Part shown: positions 10,196-22,583 of the stretch, piece after piece
Position numbering within the stretch: position 1 is the stretch's first letter
Layout: each line of letters starts with the position of its first letter
Assembly: GCF_012272695.1 (NCBI RefSeq)
Contig: NZ_CP050902.1
Location: forward strand, 930,001-994,000
DNA length: 64,000 bases
Source of the DNA: Nocardioides sp. JQ2195
GTDB taxonomy: Bacteria > Actinomycetota > Actinomycetes > Propionibacteriales > Nocardioidaceae
Reading direction: 5' to 3'
Notes under the pieces: model-generated
The model's database searches: none
Told to the model about the DNA's origin: nothing
Seen by the model: the letters and a program-made list of their open reading frames with translations, nothing else
Position numbers and translations under genes: made by a program

Positions 10196-10852
10196 TCAGT
10201 CGTGGGGCGTGAGTGCGCGCCGTACCTCGCGCAGGACCTGTTCGACGTCGGGGGACCCGGTGTGCACCACGACTGTCGAGGAGACGGCCCGGGTCGGCGA
10301 GGTGCCGGAGAGGGCGCGAGCGAGTGCGGCGTCGAAGGCCGCGTCCACGTCATCGGTCTCCTCGCGCAGCCAGCGCCGGAGCACGTGGTTGTGCGCGGTG
10401 ATGACAGCCGCGGCGAGCAGCTCGGCACGGAGGGCGCCGTCCGGTTCGTCACCGATCCACGTGCTGATCTGCTGGCGGAACAGCCGCAGGTAGCGCTGGG
10501 CGCTGGCGTCCTCGCGGTCGCGCAGCGACGAGACCGTGCGGGTCAGGCGATAGCGGGCCCGGGCGGTCGCGCCCTCCTCCAGGTAGTGGTCGAGCACGAT
10601 CCGCGCGGCCTCGCGCAGTGCGACCTCTCGGGTGGTCCCCGTCGCGGTGGCCAGCCGGGCCTCGACCCTGGGGAGCAGGAGGTCGTGGTCGGGGAACACC
10701 ACGTCCTCCTTCCCGCGGAAGTGCCGGAAGAACGTCGTGCGTCCGGTCCCGGCGCGGGCGGTGATCTCCTCGACCGTGGTCTCGTGGAAGCCCTGCTCCT
10801 CGAAGAGCGCGAAGGCTGCGTCGACGAGGCGGGCGCGGGTCGAGGTGGGCAT
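10196..10852 (-). CDS. TetR family transcriptional regulator
   Basis: A 218-aa regulator. The N-terminal helix-turn-helix is at about residues 8-55 (LVDAAFALFEEQGFHETTVEEITARAGTGRTTFFRHFRGKEDVVF), followed by an all-helical ligand domain. It is divergently transcribed from the acyl-CoA dehydrogenase gene with 78 bp between the two starts. It therefore probably represses itself and that gene, with an acyl-CoA or related metabolite as ligand; this is inference from position. The ATG at 10852 is used. Confidence 0.88.
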   Translation of the reverse strand: MPTSTRARLVDAAFALFEEQGFHETTVEEITARAGTGRTTFFRHFRGKEDVVFPDHDLLLPRVEARLATATGTTREVALREAARIVLDHYLEEGATARARYRLTRTVSSLRDREDASAQRYLRLFRQQISTWIGDEPDGALRAELLAAAVITAHNHVLRRWLREETDDVDAAFDAALARALSGTSPTRAVSSTVVVHTGSPDVEQVLREVRRALTPHD

Positions 10853-10930
10853 GGACGCACCCTACCGGCTTGGTGGTACTGAGTGCCACTAGTAAGGTAC
10901 GCCGTACCGCACCATCTGAGGAGAGCCGTG
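10853..10930. promoter_or_regulatory. Divergent promoter region with candidate TetR operators
   Basis: The 78-bp gap between the TetR and acyl-CoA dehydrogenase starts contains two imperfect dyads. One is TGGTAC-TGA-GTGCCA (10872-10886 region); the second is GGTAC-GCC-GTACC about 20 bp further right. Both are plausible operators for the adjacent regulator. A GAGGAGAG ribosome binding site precedes the dehydrogenase start at 10931. No clear -35/-10 pair was identified. Confidence 0.5.
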
Positions 10931-12100
10931 ATGTCCGAGTACCCGATGTACGCCCTGTCCGAGGAGCACCAAGCGATCCGTGAGGCCGTGCGCGCGGTCT
11001 GCGACGCCAAGGTCGCGCCGTTCGCCGCCGAGGTCGACGAGGAGGCCCGTTTCCCGAGGGAGGCCGCCGAGGCCCTGCAGGCCGCGGACTTCCACGCCGC
11101 CCACGTTCCCGAGGAGTACGGCGGCGCCGGCGCCGATGCCCTGGCCACCGTGTTGATCATCGAGGAGGTCGCCCGCGCCTGCGTGTCGTCCTCCCTGATC
11201 CCAGCGGTCAACAAGCTCGGCTCGCTGCCCGTCCAGATCGGCGGCTCGGAGGAGCTCAAGGCGAAGTACCTCGGCAAGCTGGCCGGGGGAGAGGGCGGCT
11301 TCTCCTACTGCCTGTCCGAGCCCGACGCCGGCTCCGACGCCGGCAACCAGAAGACCCGTGCGGTCAAGGACGGCGACCACTGGGTGCTCAACGGCGTGAA
11401 GCGGTGGATCACCAACGCCGGCGAGTCCGAGTTCTACACCGTGCTCGCGATGACCGACCCGGAGAAGCGCACCAAGGGCATCACCGCGTTCGTCGTGGAG
11501 AAGTCCGACGAGGGCGTCTCCTTCGGCGCGCCCGAGAAGAAGCTCGGCATCAAGGGCTCGCCCACGCGCGAGGTCTACTTCGACAACGTGCGCATCCCCG
11601 CCGACCGCATCATCGGGGAGGAGGGTCAGGGCTTCGAGATCGCGATGAAGACCCTCGACCACACCCGCATCACGATCGCGGCCCAGGCCGTCGGTGTCGC
11701 CCAGGGTGCCCTCGACTACGCGCTCGAGTACGCCAAGGAGCGCCAGCAGTTCGGCACGTCGATCGCCGACTTCCAGGGCCTGCAGTTCATGCTCGCCGAC
11801 ATGGGCATGAAGGTCGAGGCCGCGCGCCAGATGACCTACGCCGCTGCCGGTCGTTCAGAGCGTGGCGACAAGGACCTGACGTTCTTCGGCGCGGCCGCCA
11901 AGTGCTTCGCCTCCGACGTGGCCATGGAGGTCACCGTCAACGCGGTCCAGGTGCTCGGTGGCTACGGCTACACCCGCGACTACCCGGTCGAGCGGATGAT
12001 GCGCGACGCGAAGATCACCCAGATCTACGAGGGCACCAACCAGGTGCAGCGCATCGTGATGGCCCGTCAGCTGCTCGCGGGCGTCCAGAGCGACATCTGA
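10931..12100 (+). CDS. fadE25: Acyl-CoA dehydrogenase (FadE25-like)
   Basis: A 389-aa flavoprotein of fatty-acid beta-oxidation, exactly the usual length. The N-terminal helical domain is followed by the FAD/substrate segments [17 protein letters not shown] and WITNAGES, and the C-terminal domain holds [38 protein letters not shown] with the catalytic Glu (YEGT). In M. tuberculosis fadE25 (Rv3274c) also sits next to purE, which supports orthology. The first in-frame start at 10883 lies in the regulatory gap; ATG 10931 with GAGGAGAG upstream is preferred. Probably controlled by the divergent TetR. Confidence 0.93.
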   Translation: MSEYPMYALSEEHQAIREAVRAVCDAKVAPFAAEVDEEARFPREAAEALQAADFHAAHVPEEYGGAGADALATVLIIEEVARACVSSSLIPAVNKLGSLPVQIGGSEELKAKYLGKLAGGEGGFSYCLSEPDAGSDAGNQKTRAVKDGDHWVLNGVKRWITNAGESEFYTVLAMTDPEKRTKGITAFVVEKSDEGVSFGAPEKKLGIKGSPTREVYFDNVRIPADRIIGEEGQGFEIAMKTLDHTRITIAAQAVGVAQGALDYALEYAKERQQFGTSIADFQGLQFMLADMGMKVEAARQMTYAAAGRSERGDKDLTFFGAAAKCFASDVAMEVTVNAVQVLGGYGYTRDYPVERMMRDAKITQIYEGTNQVQRIVMARQLLAGVQSDI

Positions 12101-12103
12101 CCT

Positions 12104-12133
12104 CCGGTCCCGAGGGCCGACGGCCCCGACCGG
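12104..12133. terminator. Hairpin between convergent genes
   Basis: Nested inverted repeats CCGGTC/GACCGG (12104-12109 and 12128-12133) and GGGCC/GGCCC (12114-12118 and 12122-12126) form a GC-rich hairpin four bases after the dehydrogenase stop and before the stop of the convergent LCP gene. There is no T-tract, which is common in high-GC genomes. Confidence 0.55.
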
Positions 12134-12176
12134 CCGCTGCCACGACCGGGGGCGCCGTACGCCGGGTGGCGCCGGG

Positions 12177-13505
12177 CTACTTGGCCAGCCCGGTCTCGGT
12201 GCAGAGGCCGTTGGAGATGCCCTCGGTGTCGTCGTCGATGATGTGCTGGAACATCTCCTCCGAGCGCTCGGGATCCCAGTGCACGGCGAGGTCGGAGATC
12301 GGCACGCCACAGGTCAGGCCGTTGTCACCGTTGACCCGGGTCATCGCCCAGGCGAACCGGCCCAGGTCGATCGGGCCGGTGCCCTCGCTGACCGAGACCG
12401 TGCGGGCGGCGGCCATGTTCAGCTTCCAGTAGCGGATAGGGTTGAGCACGGACCACGGCGAGACTGCCTCGTCGCCGACGGCCGAGACCACCTCGCGCTG
12501 GTGCTTGGCCCGGTCGATGTCACCGAGGTTGGAGGTGTGACGCGAGCGCGCGTAGCCGAGCGCGGTCTTCCCGTCGGCCTCCTGGCAGCCCTTCTCGATC
12601 TTGAGGTTGGCCAGCTTGTCATTCATGTCGTTCTTGGGGCAGATCTCGATGCCGCCGACCGCGTCGACGACGTCCACGAAGCCGCCGAACCCGATCTCCA
12701 CGAAGTGGTCGATGCGGATGCCGGTGTTCTCCTCGATGGTCTCGATCAGCAGCTTCGGACCGCCGTACGCATAGGAGGCGTTGATCTTGGTGGTGCCATG
12801 GTCGGGCACCGGGACCAGCGAGTCGCGGGGGATCGACATCAGCAGGTTCGGGCCCTTGCCGGTGTGCAGGATCATGATCGTGTCGGTGCGCTGGCCGACG
12901 TCGCCACCCGTGCCGAGCTCCTCGCGCTGCTCCTTGGTGAGGTCGGAACGCGAGTCGCTGCCCACGATCAGGTACGTCGTCCCGTCCTGGTCCCCGGGTC
13001 GGTCGCCACCGGGGAACGCGTCGATCGTGCTGATCTTCTGGAAGGCGAAGATCGGCACCGCGATCAAGAAGGCCAGCCACAGCACCACGAGCAGGACCAG
13101 CCAGCGGATGGGCCGGAACCGCGGGCGTCTCGGGCGGAACCGGCGACCGCCGCCGGACGGCGGCTCGTGGCCGGGCGGGGGAGCGTGCTGGCGGCCGGGC
13201 GGCACGCTCTGCTGCTGGGATCCGGAGGCCGAGGTGCGCGACGACCGGGCCGGACGTCCCTGGGACTGGTTGGCCGGAGGTGGGTTCCGGTAGGGCTGGG
13301 CCGAGGGCATGACTCTCGTGTGCTCCGGTCCTGAGTCAGTGGGAGGCGGGCCGGAAGGTGCGCTCCCGGCCGGACCACGAGGGATGATCTGGGTGGCGTC
13401 AGGGTCGTTCGGGGTGGGGGCAGGATCCGCCGTTGCCCGGCCCTTGCCGTAGAGCCATTCGTACTCGGGGGTGCCCGGTTCGGGTCCTTGGGGGCGATCG
13501 GCCAT
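12177..13505 (-). CDS. LCP family glycopolymer transferase with long disordered N-terminus (second of three)
   Basis: A 442-aa LCP protein. Residues 1-140 are Pro/Ser/Gln-rich and probably disordered (cytoplasmic), then a basic patch and a transmembrane helix at about 150-172 (IRWLVLLVVLWLAFLIAVPIF). The outer LCP domain follows with TYLIVGSDSR, RTDTIMILHTG, MSIPRDSLV, KINASYAYGG, RIDHFVEIGFGGF and GYARSRH. The likely role is attachment of wall polysaccharide to peptidoglycan. ATG 13505 (protein begins MADRPQGPEPGTPEYEWLYG) is preferred over the upstream start because this N-terminal motif recurs in actinobacterial LCP proteins. It is divergent from the thioesterase gene. Confidence 0.9.
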   Translation of the reverse strand: MADRPQGPEPGTPEYEWLYGKGRATADPAPTPNDPDATQIIPRGPAGSAPSGPPPTDSGPEHTRVMPSAQPYRNPPPANQSQGRPARSSRTSASGSQQQSVPPGRQHAPPPGHEPPSGGGRRFRPRRPRFRPIRWLVLLVVLWLAFLIAVPIFAFQKISTIDAFPGGDRPGDQDGTTYLIVGSDSRSDLTKEQREELGTGGDVGQRTDTIMILHTGKGPNLLMSIPRDSLVPVPDHGTTKINASYAYGGPKLLIETIEENTGIRIDHFVEIGFGGFVDVVDAVGGIEICPKNDMNDKLANLKIEKGCQEADGKTALGYARSRHTSNLGDIDRAKHQREVVSAVGDEAVSPWSVLNPIRYWKLNMAAARTVSVSEGTGPIDLGRFAWAMTRVNGDNGLTCGVPISDLAVHWDPERSEEMFQHIIDDDTEGISNGLCTETGLAK

Positions 13506-13552
13506 GGGGAGACGGTACCGGCAGGAACACCCTCCATCGCTAATCTGCTGCC

Positions 13553-14080
13553 ATGACCGAGTCGTCGAGTGATCCCGCGAGCGCCGTCCGCCCACCGTCG
13601 TACTCGCGGGTCTCGCTGGCCCGGATGATGGAGGTGACCTCGGCCAACCTGCTCGGCAACGTGCATGGCGGGGAGATCATGAAGCTCGCCGACTCCACGG
13701 CCGGGGCGGCGGCCCAACGCCACAGTGGCGGGGCCGCGGTGACCGCGGCGCTGGACGAGATGGCCTTCCTCGAGCCGGTGCACGTCGGCGACATCGTGCG
13801 CACCACCGCGCAGGTCAACTGGGCAGGGCGCTCGTCGATGGAGGTGGGCGTGCGGATCGAGGCCGAGCCCTGGACCGACGCCTCCGGGCAACCGCTGCAC
13901 GTCGCCTCGGCCTACTTCGTCTTCGTGGCGATCGACGAGGAGGGACGGGCGCGGCGTGTGCCGCAGCTGGCCCCGCAGACGCCCGACGAGGTCCGGCGGA
14001 TGCGGGAGGCGGAGATCCGCCGCTCGCACCGGTTGGCGGGCAAGGCGGAGATCGAGCGGGGTCGTTCGACGACGCCGTGA
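13553..14080 (+). CDS. Acyl-CoA thioesterase (hotdog fold, YciA/ACOT type)
   Basis: A 175-aa single hotdog-domain protein. The segment EVTSANLLGNVHGGEIMKLADSTAGAAAQRHSGG contains the Asn and HGG active-site region typical of the cytosolic acyl-CoA hydrolases, and the strands VTAALDEMAFLEPVHVGDIV and SSMEVGVRIEAE follow. It hydrolyses acyl-CoA to free acid and CoA. ATG 13553 lies 47 bp from the start of the divergent LCP gene. Substrate length cannot be told from sequence. Confidence 0.9.
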   Translation: MTESSSDPASAVRPPSYSRVSLARMMEVTSANLLGNVHGGEIMKLADSTAGAAAQRHSGGAAVTAALDEMAFLEPVHVGDIVRTTAQVNWAGRSSMEVGVRIEAEPWTDASGQPLHVASAYFVFVAIDEEGRARRVPQLAPQTPDEVRRMREAEIRRSHRLAGKAEIERGRSTTP

Positions 14081-14112
14081 TCCGGTCGGCGGCTTGGGCG
14101 TTTCGGCGCGTC

Positions 14113-14149
14113 GTGACGCGATGTGACTCCTGTGACTGGTGATACTGAC
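14113..14149. promoter_or_regulatory. Direct GTGAC repeats upstream of an LCP gene
   Basis: GTGAC occurs at 14113, 14123 and 14132, with GATAC at 14141, so the last three units are spaced exactly 9 bp apart. The array ends about 40 bp before the LCP start at 14190. The spacing matches binding sites of MtrA-type response regulators, which recognise 9-bp direct repeats. A related array lies upstream of the amidase gene at 22652. Confidence 0.5.
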
Positions 14150-14189
14150 TGACGTCACTGATTCCTTCCCCAGTCAGAGAGGCAAGTCG

Positions 14190-15635
14190 ATGCCACCCGC
14201 ATCTTCCCCCGACTTGCGCGATCGCTCCGGTGACGGAGCCAGTCGAGCACCCGACCGCGCTGCGAAGGTGCGTTTTCGTCGTGCGGTCACCTTGATGGTG
14301 ATGACCCTGTTGCTCCCCGGATCAGCCCAGCTGGTGGCCGGCAACAAGCGGGTCGGACGCATCGCCATCCGCATCTGGGTGGGCATCGTGGGGGTGGCGG
14401 CCGTGCTGTTCCTGCTCACCCTGGTCTGGCACCAGCTCGCCTTCAAGATGGCCTTCAGCCTGTTCACGCTCGACCTCGTGCGCTGGCTGATGATGGCCGC
14501 AGCCATCGGTTGGGCCGCGCTGTTCGTCGACGCGTGGCGTCTGGGCCAACCGCTCACGCTGGTGAAGAACCAGCGGCTCGCCGTGGTCGGCATCAACGGC
14601 GTGCTGTGCTTCTCCGTGGCCGGCACCCTGCTCTTCGGTGCCCACCTGGTCACCGTGCAGCGGGACTTCGCGGCCCTGTTCGCGAACGGGCCCTCCAGCG
14701 ACGCGGAGCACGGCCGCTACAACGTGCTCCTCATGGGTGGTGACTCCGGTGCCGGCCGCTGGGGCCTGCGACCGGACTCGATGACCGTTGCCAGCATCGA
14801 CGAGGAGACCGGCCGCACCGTGCTGATCGGGTTGCCGCGCAACCTCCAGAACTTCAAGTTCAAGCCCGGCTCGGTGATGGACGAGCAGTTCCCCGACGGC
14901 TTCGACTGCGAAGGGTGCTACCTCAACAGCGTGTCGACCTGGGCCGGCGACCACACCGACCTCTTCCCGAAGTCCAAGGATCCCGGTACCGACGCCACGA
15001 TCTCGGCGATCGAGGGGGTCACCGGGCTCAAGATCAACTACTGGGCGATGGTCAACCTCCAGGGCTTCAAGGACCTGGTCGACGCCGTCGGCGGGGTCAC
15101 CCTCACCGTCCGGGACCGGATCCCGGTGGGCGGCCTGGGCAGCGACGTCACCGGCTACATCGAGCCGGGCACCCGCAAGCTGAACGGGTTCGACGCGCTC
15201 TGGTACGCCCGCTCGAGGGAAGGCTCCGACGACTACTCCCGGATGGCGCGCCAGAAGTGCGTGATGAACGCGATCGCCACGCAGATCAGCCCGCAGACGG
15301 TCGTCGCCAACTACAGCGACCTGACCTCGGCAGGTGCCTCCATGGTCGAGACCAACCTTCCGCGCAGCGAGTTCCCGGCGTTCATCGACCTCGCGGTCAA
15401 GGCGAAGAACCAGAAGATCTCCTCCGTGGCGATCGTGCCCCCGGCGATCAACACCGCCGAACCCGACCTGCAGAAGATCAAGGACATGGTGCAGAAGGGC
15501 ATCGACAAGGCGGAGGGCAGGGCCGGCAAGCCGGGCAGGCCCAAGGCCAACGCGCAGACCAACGGCGCCGCGATCGGCACCCGCGACACCGGCTATGCGG
15601 CGAACCAGTCCGGGGACCTGGCATCGGCCTGTTGA
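14190..15635 (+). CDS. LCP family glycopolymer transferase with multi-helix N-terminal region (third of three)
   Basis: A 481-aa LCP protein. It differs from the other two in having an N-terminal hydrophobic region of about four helices (LMVMTLLLPGSAQLVAGNK, IWVGIVGVAAVLFLLTLVW, LMMAAAIGWAALFVDAW, VGINGVLCFSVAGTLLFGA) before the outer LCP domain at about 180-400. LCP motifs include YNVLLMGGDSG, RPDSMTVASI, IGLPRNLQNF, INYWAMVNLQGF and WYARSREGSDDYSRMARQK. The C-terminal tail is Lys/Ala-rich. It immediately precedes the galactan glycosyltransferase genes, so it is the best candidate for ligating that polymer to peptidoglycan. ATG 14190 follows AGAGAGGCAAG. Confidence 0.9.
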   Translation: MPPASSPDLRDRSGDGASRAPDRAAKVRFRRAVTLMVMTLLLPGSAQLVAGNKRVGRIAIRIWVGIVGVAAVLFLLTLVWHQLAFKMAFSLFTLDLVRWLMMAAAIGWAALFVDAWRLGQPLTLVKNQRLAVVGINGVLCFSVAGTLLFGAHLVTVQRDFAALFANGPSSDAEHGRYNVLLMGGDSGAGRWGLRPDSMTVASIDEETGRTVLIGLPRNLQNFKFKPGSVMDEQFPDGFDCEGCYLNSVSTWAGDHTDLFPKSKDPGTDATISAIEGVTGLKINYWAMVNLQGFKDLVDAVGGVTLTVRDRIPVGGLGSDVTGYIEPGTRKLNGFDALWYARSREGSDDYSRMARQKCVMNAIATQISPQTVVANYSDLTSAGASMVETNLPRSEFPAFIDLAVKAKNQKISSVAIVPPAINTAEPDLQKIKDMVQKGIDKAEGRAGKPGRPKANAQTNGAAIGTRDTGYAANQSGDLASAC

Positions 15636-15671
15636 TCCGCTCCTGCCCACGGTGGCCCTAGGGTGGGCGCC

Positions 15672-16616
15672 GTGCCGACGCCCCCCTCCGAGTCCCAGCC
15701 TGCCCGCATCGTCGCCGTCGTGGTGACGTTCAACCGGCTGACGCTGCTGCAAGACCTGGTCGGTCGGTTGCGTCGTACGCCGGAGCTGGCCGAGGTCGTG
15801 GTCGTCGACAACGCCTCGACCGACGGGTCGGCGGAGTGGTTGGCGGCCCTGCCGGACACGCCCGGCTCGGTGCCGGTCCACGCGGTCACCCTGGACGACA
15901 ACCGCGGTGGCGCCGGAGGCTTCCACGAGGGCATGCGCATCGGCCTCGCCCGCGGCGCCGGTCTCCTGTGGCTGATGGACGATGACGGCATGCCCGACGA
16001 CGACTGCCTGGTGAAGCTCCTGGAGCACCACGGTGAGCTCGACTTCTGGGGCCCGGTCGTGGTCGACAAGGACGATGCCGAGCGGCTCGTCTTCCCGATC
16101 CGCCTGCCCGGCGGCACCCAGGTCGTGCACGCGATGGCTGACGTCCGCGAGGCCGCCTCGGACGGTCGCATCGACGACATCGTGATCCCGTTCAACGGCG
16201 TCCTGGTCACCCGGGAGCTGGCCGATCGGATCGGGTTGCCCAGGGCCGAGTTCTTCATCTGGGGGGACGACCACGAGTACCGGCTGCGCGCCGAGGAGGC
16301 CGGAGCCCGCATCGCGACCGTCGTCGACGCGACGGTGCGGCATCCGTCCGTGGGCAGCCTGGGCACGCCGATGATGTTCGGCCGCACCACCTACAACCAC
16401 TCGCCGTCCGACCTGAAGCACTACTGCATGGCCCGCAACAACGTGGTGAACCTGCGCACCTACCGTGGCCTGCCCCATGTCGCTGCCTTCGTCGTGAAGA
16501 CGGTCTGGTTCTACGCCTTCACCCGGCCGTCCTCGGCACGGTTGCGGTTGAGCGCACGGGGGATCGTGGCCGGGCTGCGCAACGACTTCACGGGTCACGG
16601 GAGGTTCTTGGCATGA
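15672..16616 (+). CDS. GT2 family glycosyltransferase
   Basis: A 314-aa soluble GT-A glycosyltransferase. It opens with IVAVVVTFNRLTLLQDLV, has the nucleotide-binding VVVDNASTDGS, the GGAGGFHEGM segment seen in galactofuranosyltransferase-like enzymes, and the metal motif LWLMDDDGMPDDD. A WGDDHEYRLRAEEAG acceptor-side motif follows. It is paralogous to the next gene and overlaps it by four bases (ATGA). Acting on UDP-Galf or another wall sugar is inferred from context. GTG 15672 is preferred; GTG 15663 is an alternative. Confidence 0.88.
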   Translation: MPTPPSESQPARIVAVVVTFNRLTLLQDLVGRLRRTPELAEVVVVDNASTDGSAEWLAALPDTPGSVPVHAVTLDDNRGGAGGFHEGMRIGLARGAGLLWLMDDDGMPDDDCLVKLLEHHGELDFWGPVVVDKDDAERLVFPIRLPGGTQVVHAMADVREAASDGRIDDIVIPFNGVLVTRELADRIGLPRAEFFIWGDDHEYRLRAEEAGARIATVVDATVRHPSVGSLGTPMMFGRTTYNHSPSDLKHYCMARNNVVNLRTYRGLPHVAAFVVKTVWFYAFTRPSSARLRLSARGIVAGLRNDFTGHGRFLA

Positions 16617-17560
16617 GCGGTTTCGAGAGGCCTCGTTCCTCGGCTCCTCAACCACCGTCGGAGAGCGTTGCCGTCGTCATCGTGACCTTCAACCGGGCCG
16701 ACCTGTTGTCCGGGATGCTCGACGGCCTGGCCGCCCAGACCCACCGGCCCGACGCTGTCTTCGTGATCGACAACGCCAGCGCCGACCACACCCGCCGGGT
16801 CCTCGAGGGACGCGACGACCTGCCGCTGCGGGTCACGCACACGGAGGAGAACCTCGGTGGGGCGGGTGGCTTCCACCTCGGCATGACCCAGGCCCACGAC
16901 GCCGGCTTCGACCGGATCTGGTTGATGGACGACGACGTGGTCCCCGCCGAAGACTGCCTGGCCGTGCTGATGGCGCACCCGAACCCGTGCCTGATGGCGG
17001 TGCGCGAGGACATCGAGGGCAACCTGGTGGAGAAGTCGGCGCTCCACTTCGACCTGAGGAACCCCCTGCACCTGCGCCCGAAGACGGCCAGCATCGACTC
17101 GGCGTACGCCTCCCGGGCGGAGCTGCCCGCCGAGCTGCCGATCGAGAACGTCGCCTTCGAGGGCTTCATGGTGCACCGACGGGTCATCGACGAGGTCGGC
17201 TTCCCCGACCCGACGTACTTCATCTTCTACGACGACGTGGACTTCGCGGTGCGCGCCCGACGCGCGGGCTTCACGATCCTGGCGCTGCGTGATGCCGTGC
17301 TGGTGCGCCAGCTCGACTTCAACCAGCAGCACGCCCTCGACACGTGGAAGGGGTTCTACATGTTCCGGAACCTCTTCGCGGTCCACTTCCGCTACGGCGA
17401 GAACGCGCTGGTCCGTCTCAAGCCCTACCTGATCGTGCTCGCTGTCGTCCTGCTGAGCCCGGTCCGCGGTGGCCGGGGCGAGGCCTCCAACGTGATTCGT
17501 GCCATTCGGTCGGCGCGCCAGATGCGCCGCCCACCGGGAGCGGGCACCACGCATCGCTAG
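16613..17560 (+). CDS. glfT1: GT2 galactofuranosyltransferase, GlfT1-like
   Basis: A 315-aa GT-A enzyme with VAVVIVTFNRADLLSGML, FVIDNASADHT, ENLGGAGGFHLGM, the catalytic metal motif IWLMDDDVVPAED, and FIFYDDVDFAVRARRAG as the acceptor-side acidic motif. The arrangement resembles M. tuberculosis GlfT1 (Rv3782), which adds the first galactofuranose residues to the polyprenyl-linked primer. The hydrophobic C-terminal stretch YLIVLAVVLLSPVRG may be membrane-associated. It is followed 36 bp later by glf. Confidence 0.8.
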   Translation: MSGFERPRSSAPQPPSESVAVVIVTFNRADLLSGMLDGLAAQTHRPDAVFVIDNASADHTRRVLEGRDDLPLRVTHTEENLGGAGGFHLGMTQAHDAGFDRIWLMDDDVVPAEDCLAVLMAHPNPCLMAVREDIEGNLVEKSALHFDLRNPLHLRPKTASIDSAYASRAELPAELPIENVAFEGFMVHRRVIDEVGFPDPTYFIFYDDVDFAVRARRAGFTILALRDAVLVRQLDFNQQHALDTWKGFYMFRNLFAVHFRYGENALVRLKPYLIVLAVVLLSPVRGGRGEASNVIRAIRSARQMRRPPGAGTTHR

Positions 17561-20776
<3,216 letters not shown>

Positions 20777-20784
<8 letters not shown>

Positions 20785-21685
20785 TTCGCCCACCCCGGCG
20801 GAGCCGCGGGCCAGGGCCCAGCGAGTCGTCGACGCACCGCTGGTCTCCCCGGCGCCGCCGTCAGGGCTGCGCGAGGTCTTCCGGCGTCGTTACCTGCTGC
20901 GACTCCTGGTCAGGCGCGAGGTCTCCGCCCGCTACCAGGGATCGGTCCTGGGCATGATGTGGTCCTACATCAACCCGCTCACCCAGCTCTTCATCTACTG
21001 GGTCGTGATGGGGATGATCATCGGCCGAGGCACGGAGAACTTCGGCATCCACGTCTTCTGTGGCCTGATCGTGGTGCACTTCTTCATCGAGACCTTCGGT
21101 GCCGGGACCCGCTCGATCATGCGCAACAAGGCGCTGGTGCGCAAGATGGCGATGCCGCGGGAGATGTTCCCGGTCGCCTCGATGATGGTCTCGCTCTACC
21201 ACATGGGGCCCCAGGTCCTGATCCTGGTCGCGTGCTGCCTGCTCCTCGGGTGGACTCCGACGGTGATGGGCATGCTCGGGTTCGTCCTTGCCGTGCTGAC
21301 CATGGGGGTGCTGGGCACGGCGCTCGCCCTCACCTTCGCGGCTGCCAACGTGTTCTTCCGTGATGTCGGCAGCGTGGTCAGCATCCTCACCAACTTCGTT
21401 CGCTTCGGCGTGCCGATGATCTACCCCTTCACCCTGGTGCAGGACCGCTTCGGATCTGCGGCGGCCTACTACCTCTACAACCCGATCGCCGACGCCGTGC
21501 TGCTGATGCAGCAGGCCTTCTGGGTCGGCACGACCGAGGACCCGACAGCCGTCCAGGCCCACCACATCCCGGACCACCTGTTCGCCTACTCGTTCCTCGG
21601 CCTCGGGATCTCGATCGTGGCACTGGCGATCGGGCAGTTCATCTTCAGCAAGCTGGAGAACAAGATCCCGGAGCGACTGACGTGA
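20777..21685 (+). CDS. wzm: ABC-2 type polysaccharide exporter, permease
   Basis: A 302-aa permease with six predicted transmembrane helices beginning at SYINPLTQLFIYWVVMGMI. The preceding amphipathic segment FRRRYLLRLLVRREVSARYQGSVLGMMW is typical of Wzm subunits. Together with the ATP-binding subunit it should export the lipid-linked galactan across the membrane, as Rv3783/Rv3781 do in M. tuberculosis. It overlaps the end of glfT2 by 8 bases and the next gene by four. ATG 20777 is chosen; ATG 20765 is possible. Confidence 0.92.
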
Positions 21686-22476
21686 GCCATCCCGCCAGCA
21701 CCTCGATCGTCGTGGACGGGGTGAGCAAGTACTTCACGATGCGCTACCAGCGCACCCTGAAGCAGATGACGGTCGCCGCGGTCAAGGGACGCGAGATCAG
21801 CGACACCTTCAAGGCCCTCGACGACGTGTCCTTCACCGTGGAGCAGGGCGAGTCGATCGGGCTGATGGGCCTGAACGGCTCGGGCAAGAGCACGCTGCTC
21901 AAGCTGGTCAACGGGGTGATGCGTCCGGACGGGGGCAGCATCCTGACCCGTGGCCGCATTGCCGGCCTGATCGCCACGGGAGCCGGCTTCCACCCGCAGC
22001 TGACGGGCCGGGAGAACGTGTTCCTCAACGCGGCTGTCCTGGGCATGAGCGAGGCGGAGACGCGCCGCAAGTTCGACGAGATCGTCGAGTTCGCCGACAT
22101 CGGGCGCTTCCTCGAGACGCCGGTCGGCAACTACTCCTCGGGCATGTTTGCCCGTCTCGGCTTCGCCGTGGCGGTGCACGTGGACTCCGACATCTTCCTG
22201 GCCGACGAGGTGCTGGCCGTGGGGGACAAGCCGTTCAAGAAGAAGTGCCAGGCACGGATGCAGGAAGTGCGAGAAGAGGGCCGCACCCTGTTCTACGTCA
22301 GCCACGCCGCGGGCTCGGTGCGCAAGATGTGCGACCGCGTGATCGTGCTGGAGAAGGGCCGGGTCGGGTACGACGGCGACGTGGCCGAAGGGATCAAGTA
22401 CATCAAGTACGACCCGGACGACGACTCGACCCCGGAGGTCGAGGACGACGACGAGGACTTGGGCGCCGACATCTGA
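21682..22476 (+). CDS. wzt: ABC-2 type polysaccharide exporter, ATP-binding subunit
   Basis: A 264-aa ATPase. Walker A is GLNGSGKSTLL, the signature motif is NYSSGMFARLGFAVAV (a YSSGM variant, as in polysaccharide exporters), and Walker B is DIFLADEVLAVGD. The switch histidine is YVSHAAG. The C-terminal acidic tail (DDDSTPEVEDDDEDLG) replaces the carbohydrate-binding domain seen in some Wzt proteins, so chain-length recognition by this subunit is unlikely. Starts at GTG 21682, overlapping the permease stop. Last gene of the glf-glfT2-wzm-wzt unit. Confidence 0.92.
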   Translation: MSHPASTSIVVDGVSKYFTMRYQRTLKQMTVAAVKGREISDTFKALDDVSFTVEQGESIGLMGLNGSGKSTLLKLVNGVMRPDGGSILTRGRIAGLIATGAGFHPQLTGRENVFLNAAVLGMSEAETRRKFDEIVEFADIGRFLETPVGNYSSGMFARLGFAVAVHVDSDIFLADEVLAVGDKPFKKKCQARMQEVREEGRTLFYVSHAAGSVRKMCDRVIVLEKGRVGYDGDVAEGIKYIKYDPDDDSTPEVEDDDEDLGADI

Positions 22477-22491
22477 TTCCGCGCCGATTTG

Positions 22492-22524
22492 CTCGGTTCC
22501 GAGGGCCCAGAACTTGATTTTTTT
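22492..22524 (+). terminator. Possible terminator after wzt
   Basis: A short stem CTCGG/CCGAG (22492-22496 and 22499-22503) lies 15 bp after the wzt stop, and a run of seven T residues follows at 22518-22524. The stem has a two-base loop and is 14 bp from the T-run, so it is a poor intrinsic terminator. The surrounding stretch to about 22575 is unusually AT-rich for this genome. Confidence 0.3.
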
Positions 22525-22583
22525 GATTTCATCGGCGTGGCGACTGGAAATTACACGTTTGTAGTTACTCAGAAACGCTTGCG

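Noticed and set aside
14322..16655. 777-codon minus-strand frame
   Set aside because: Antisense to the LCP and GT2 genes, low-complexity, no recognisable motif.
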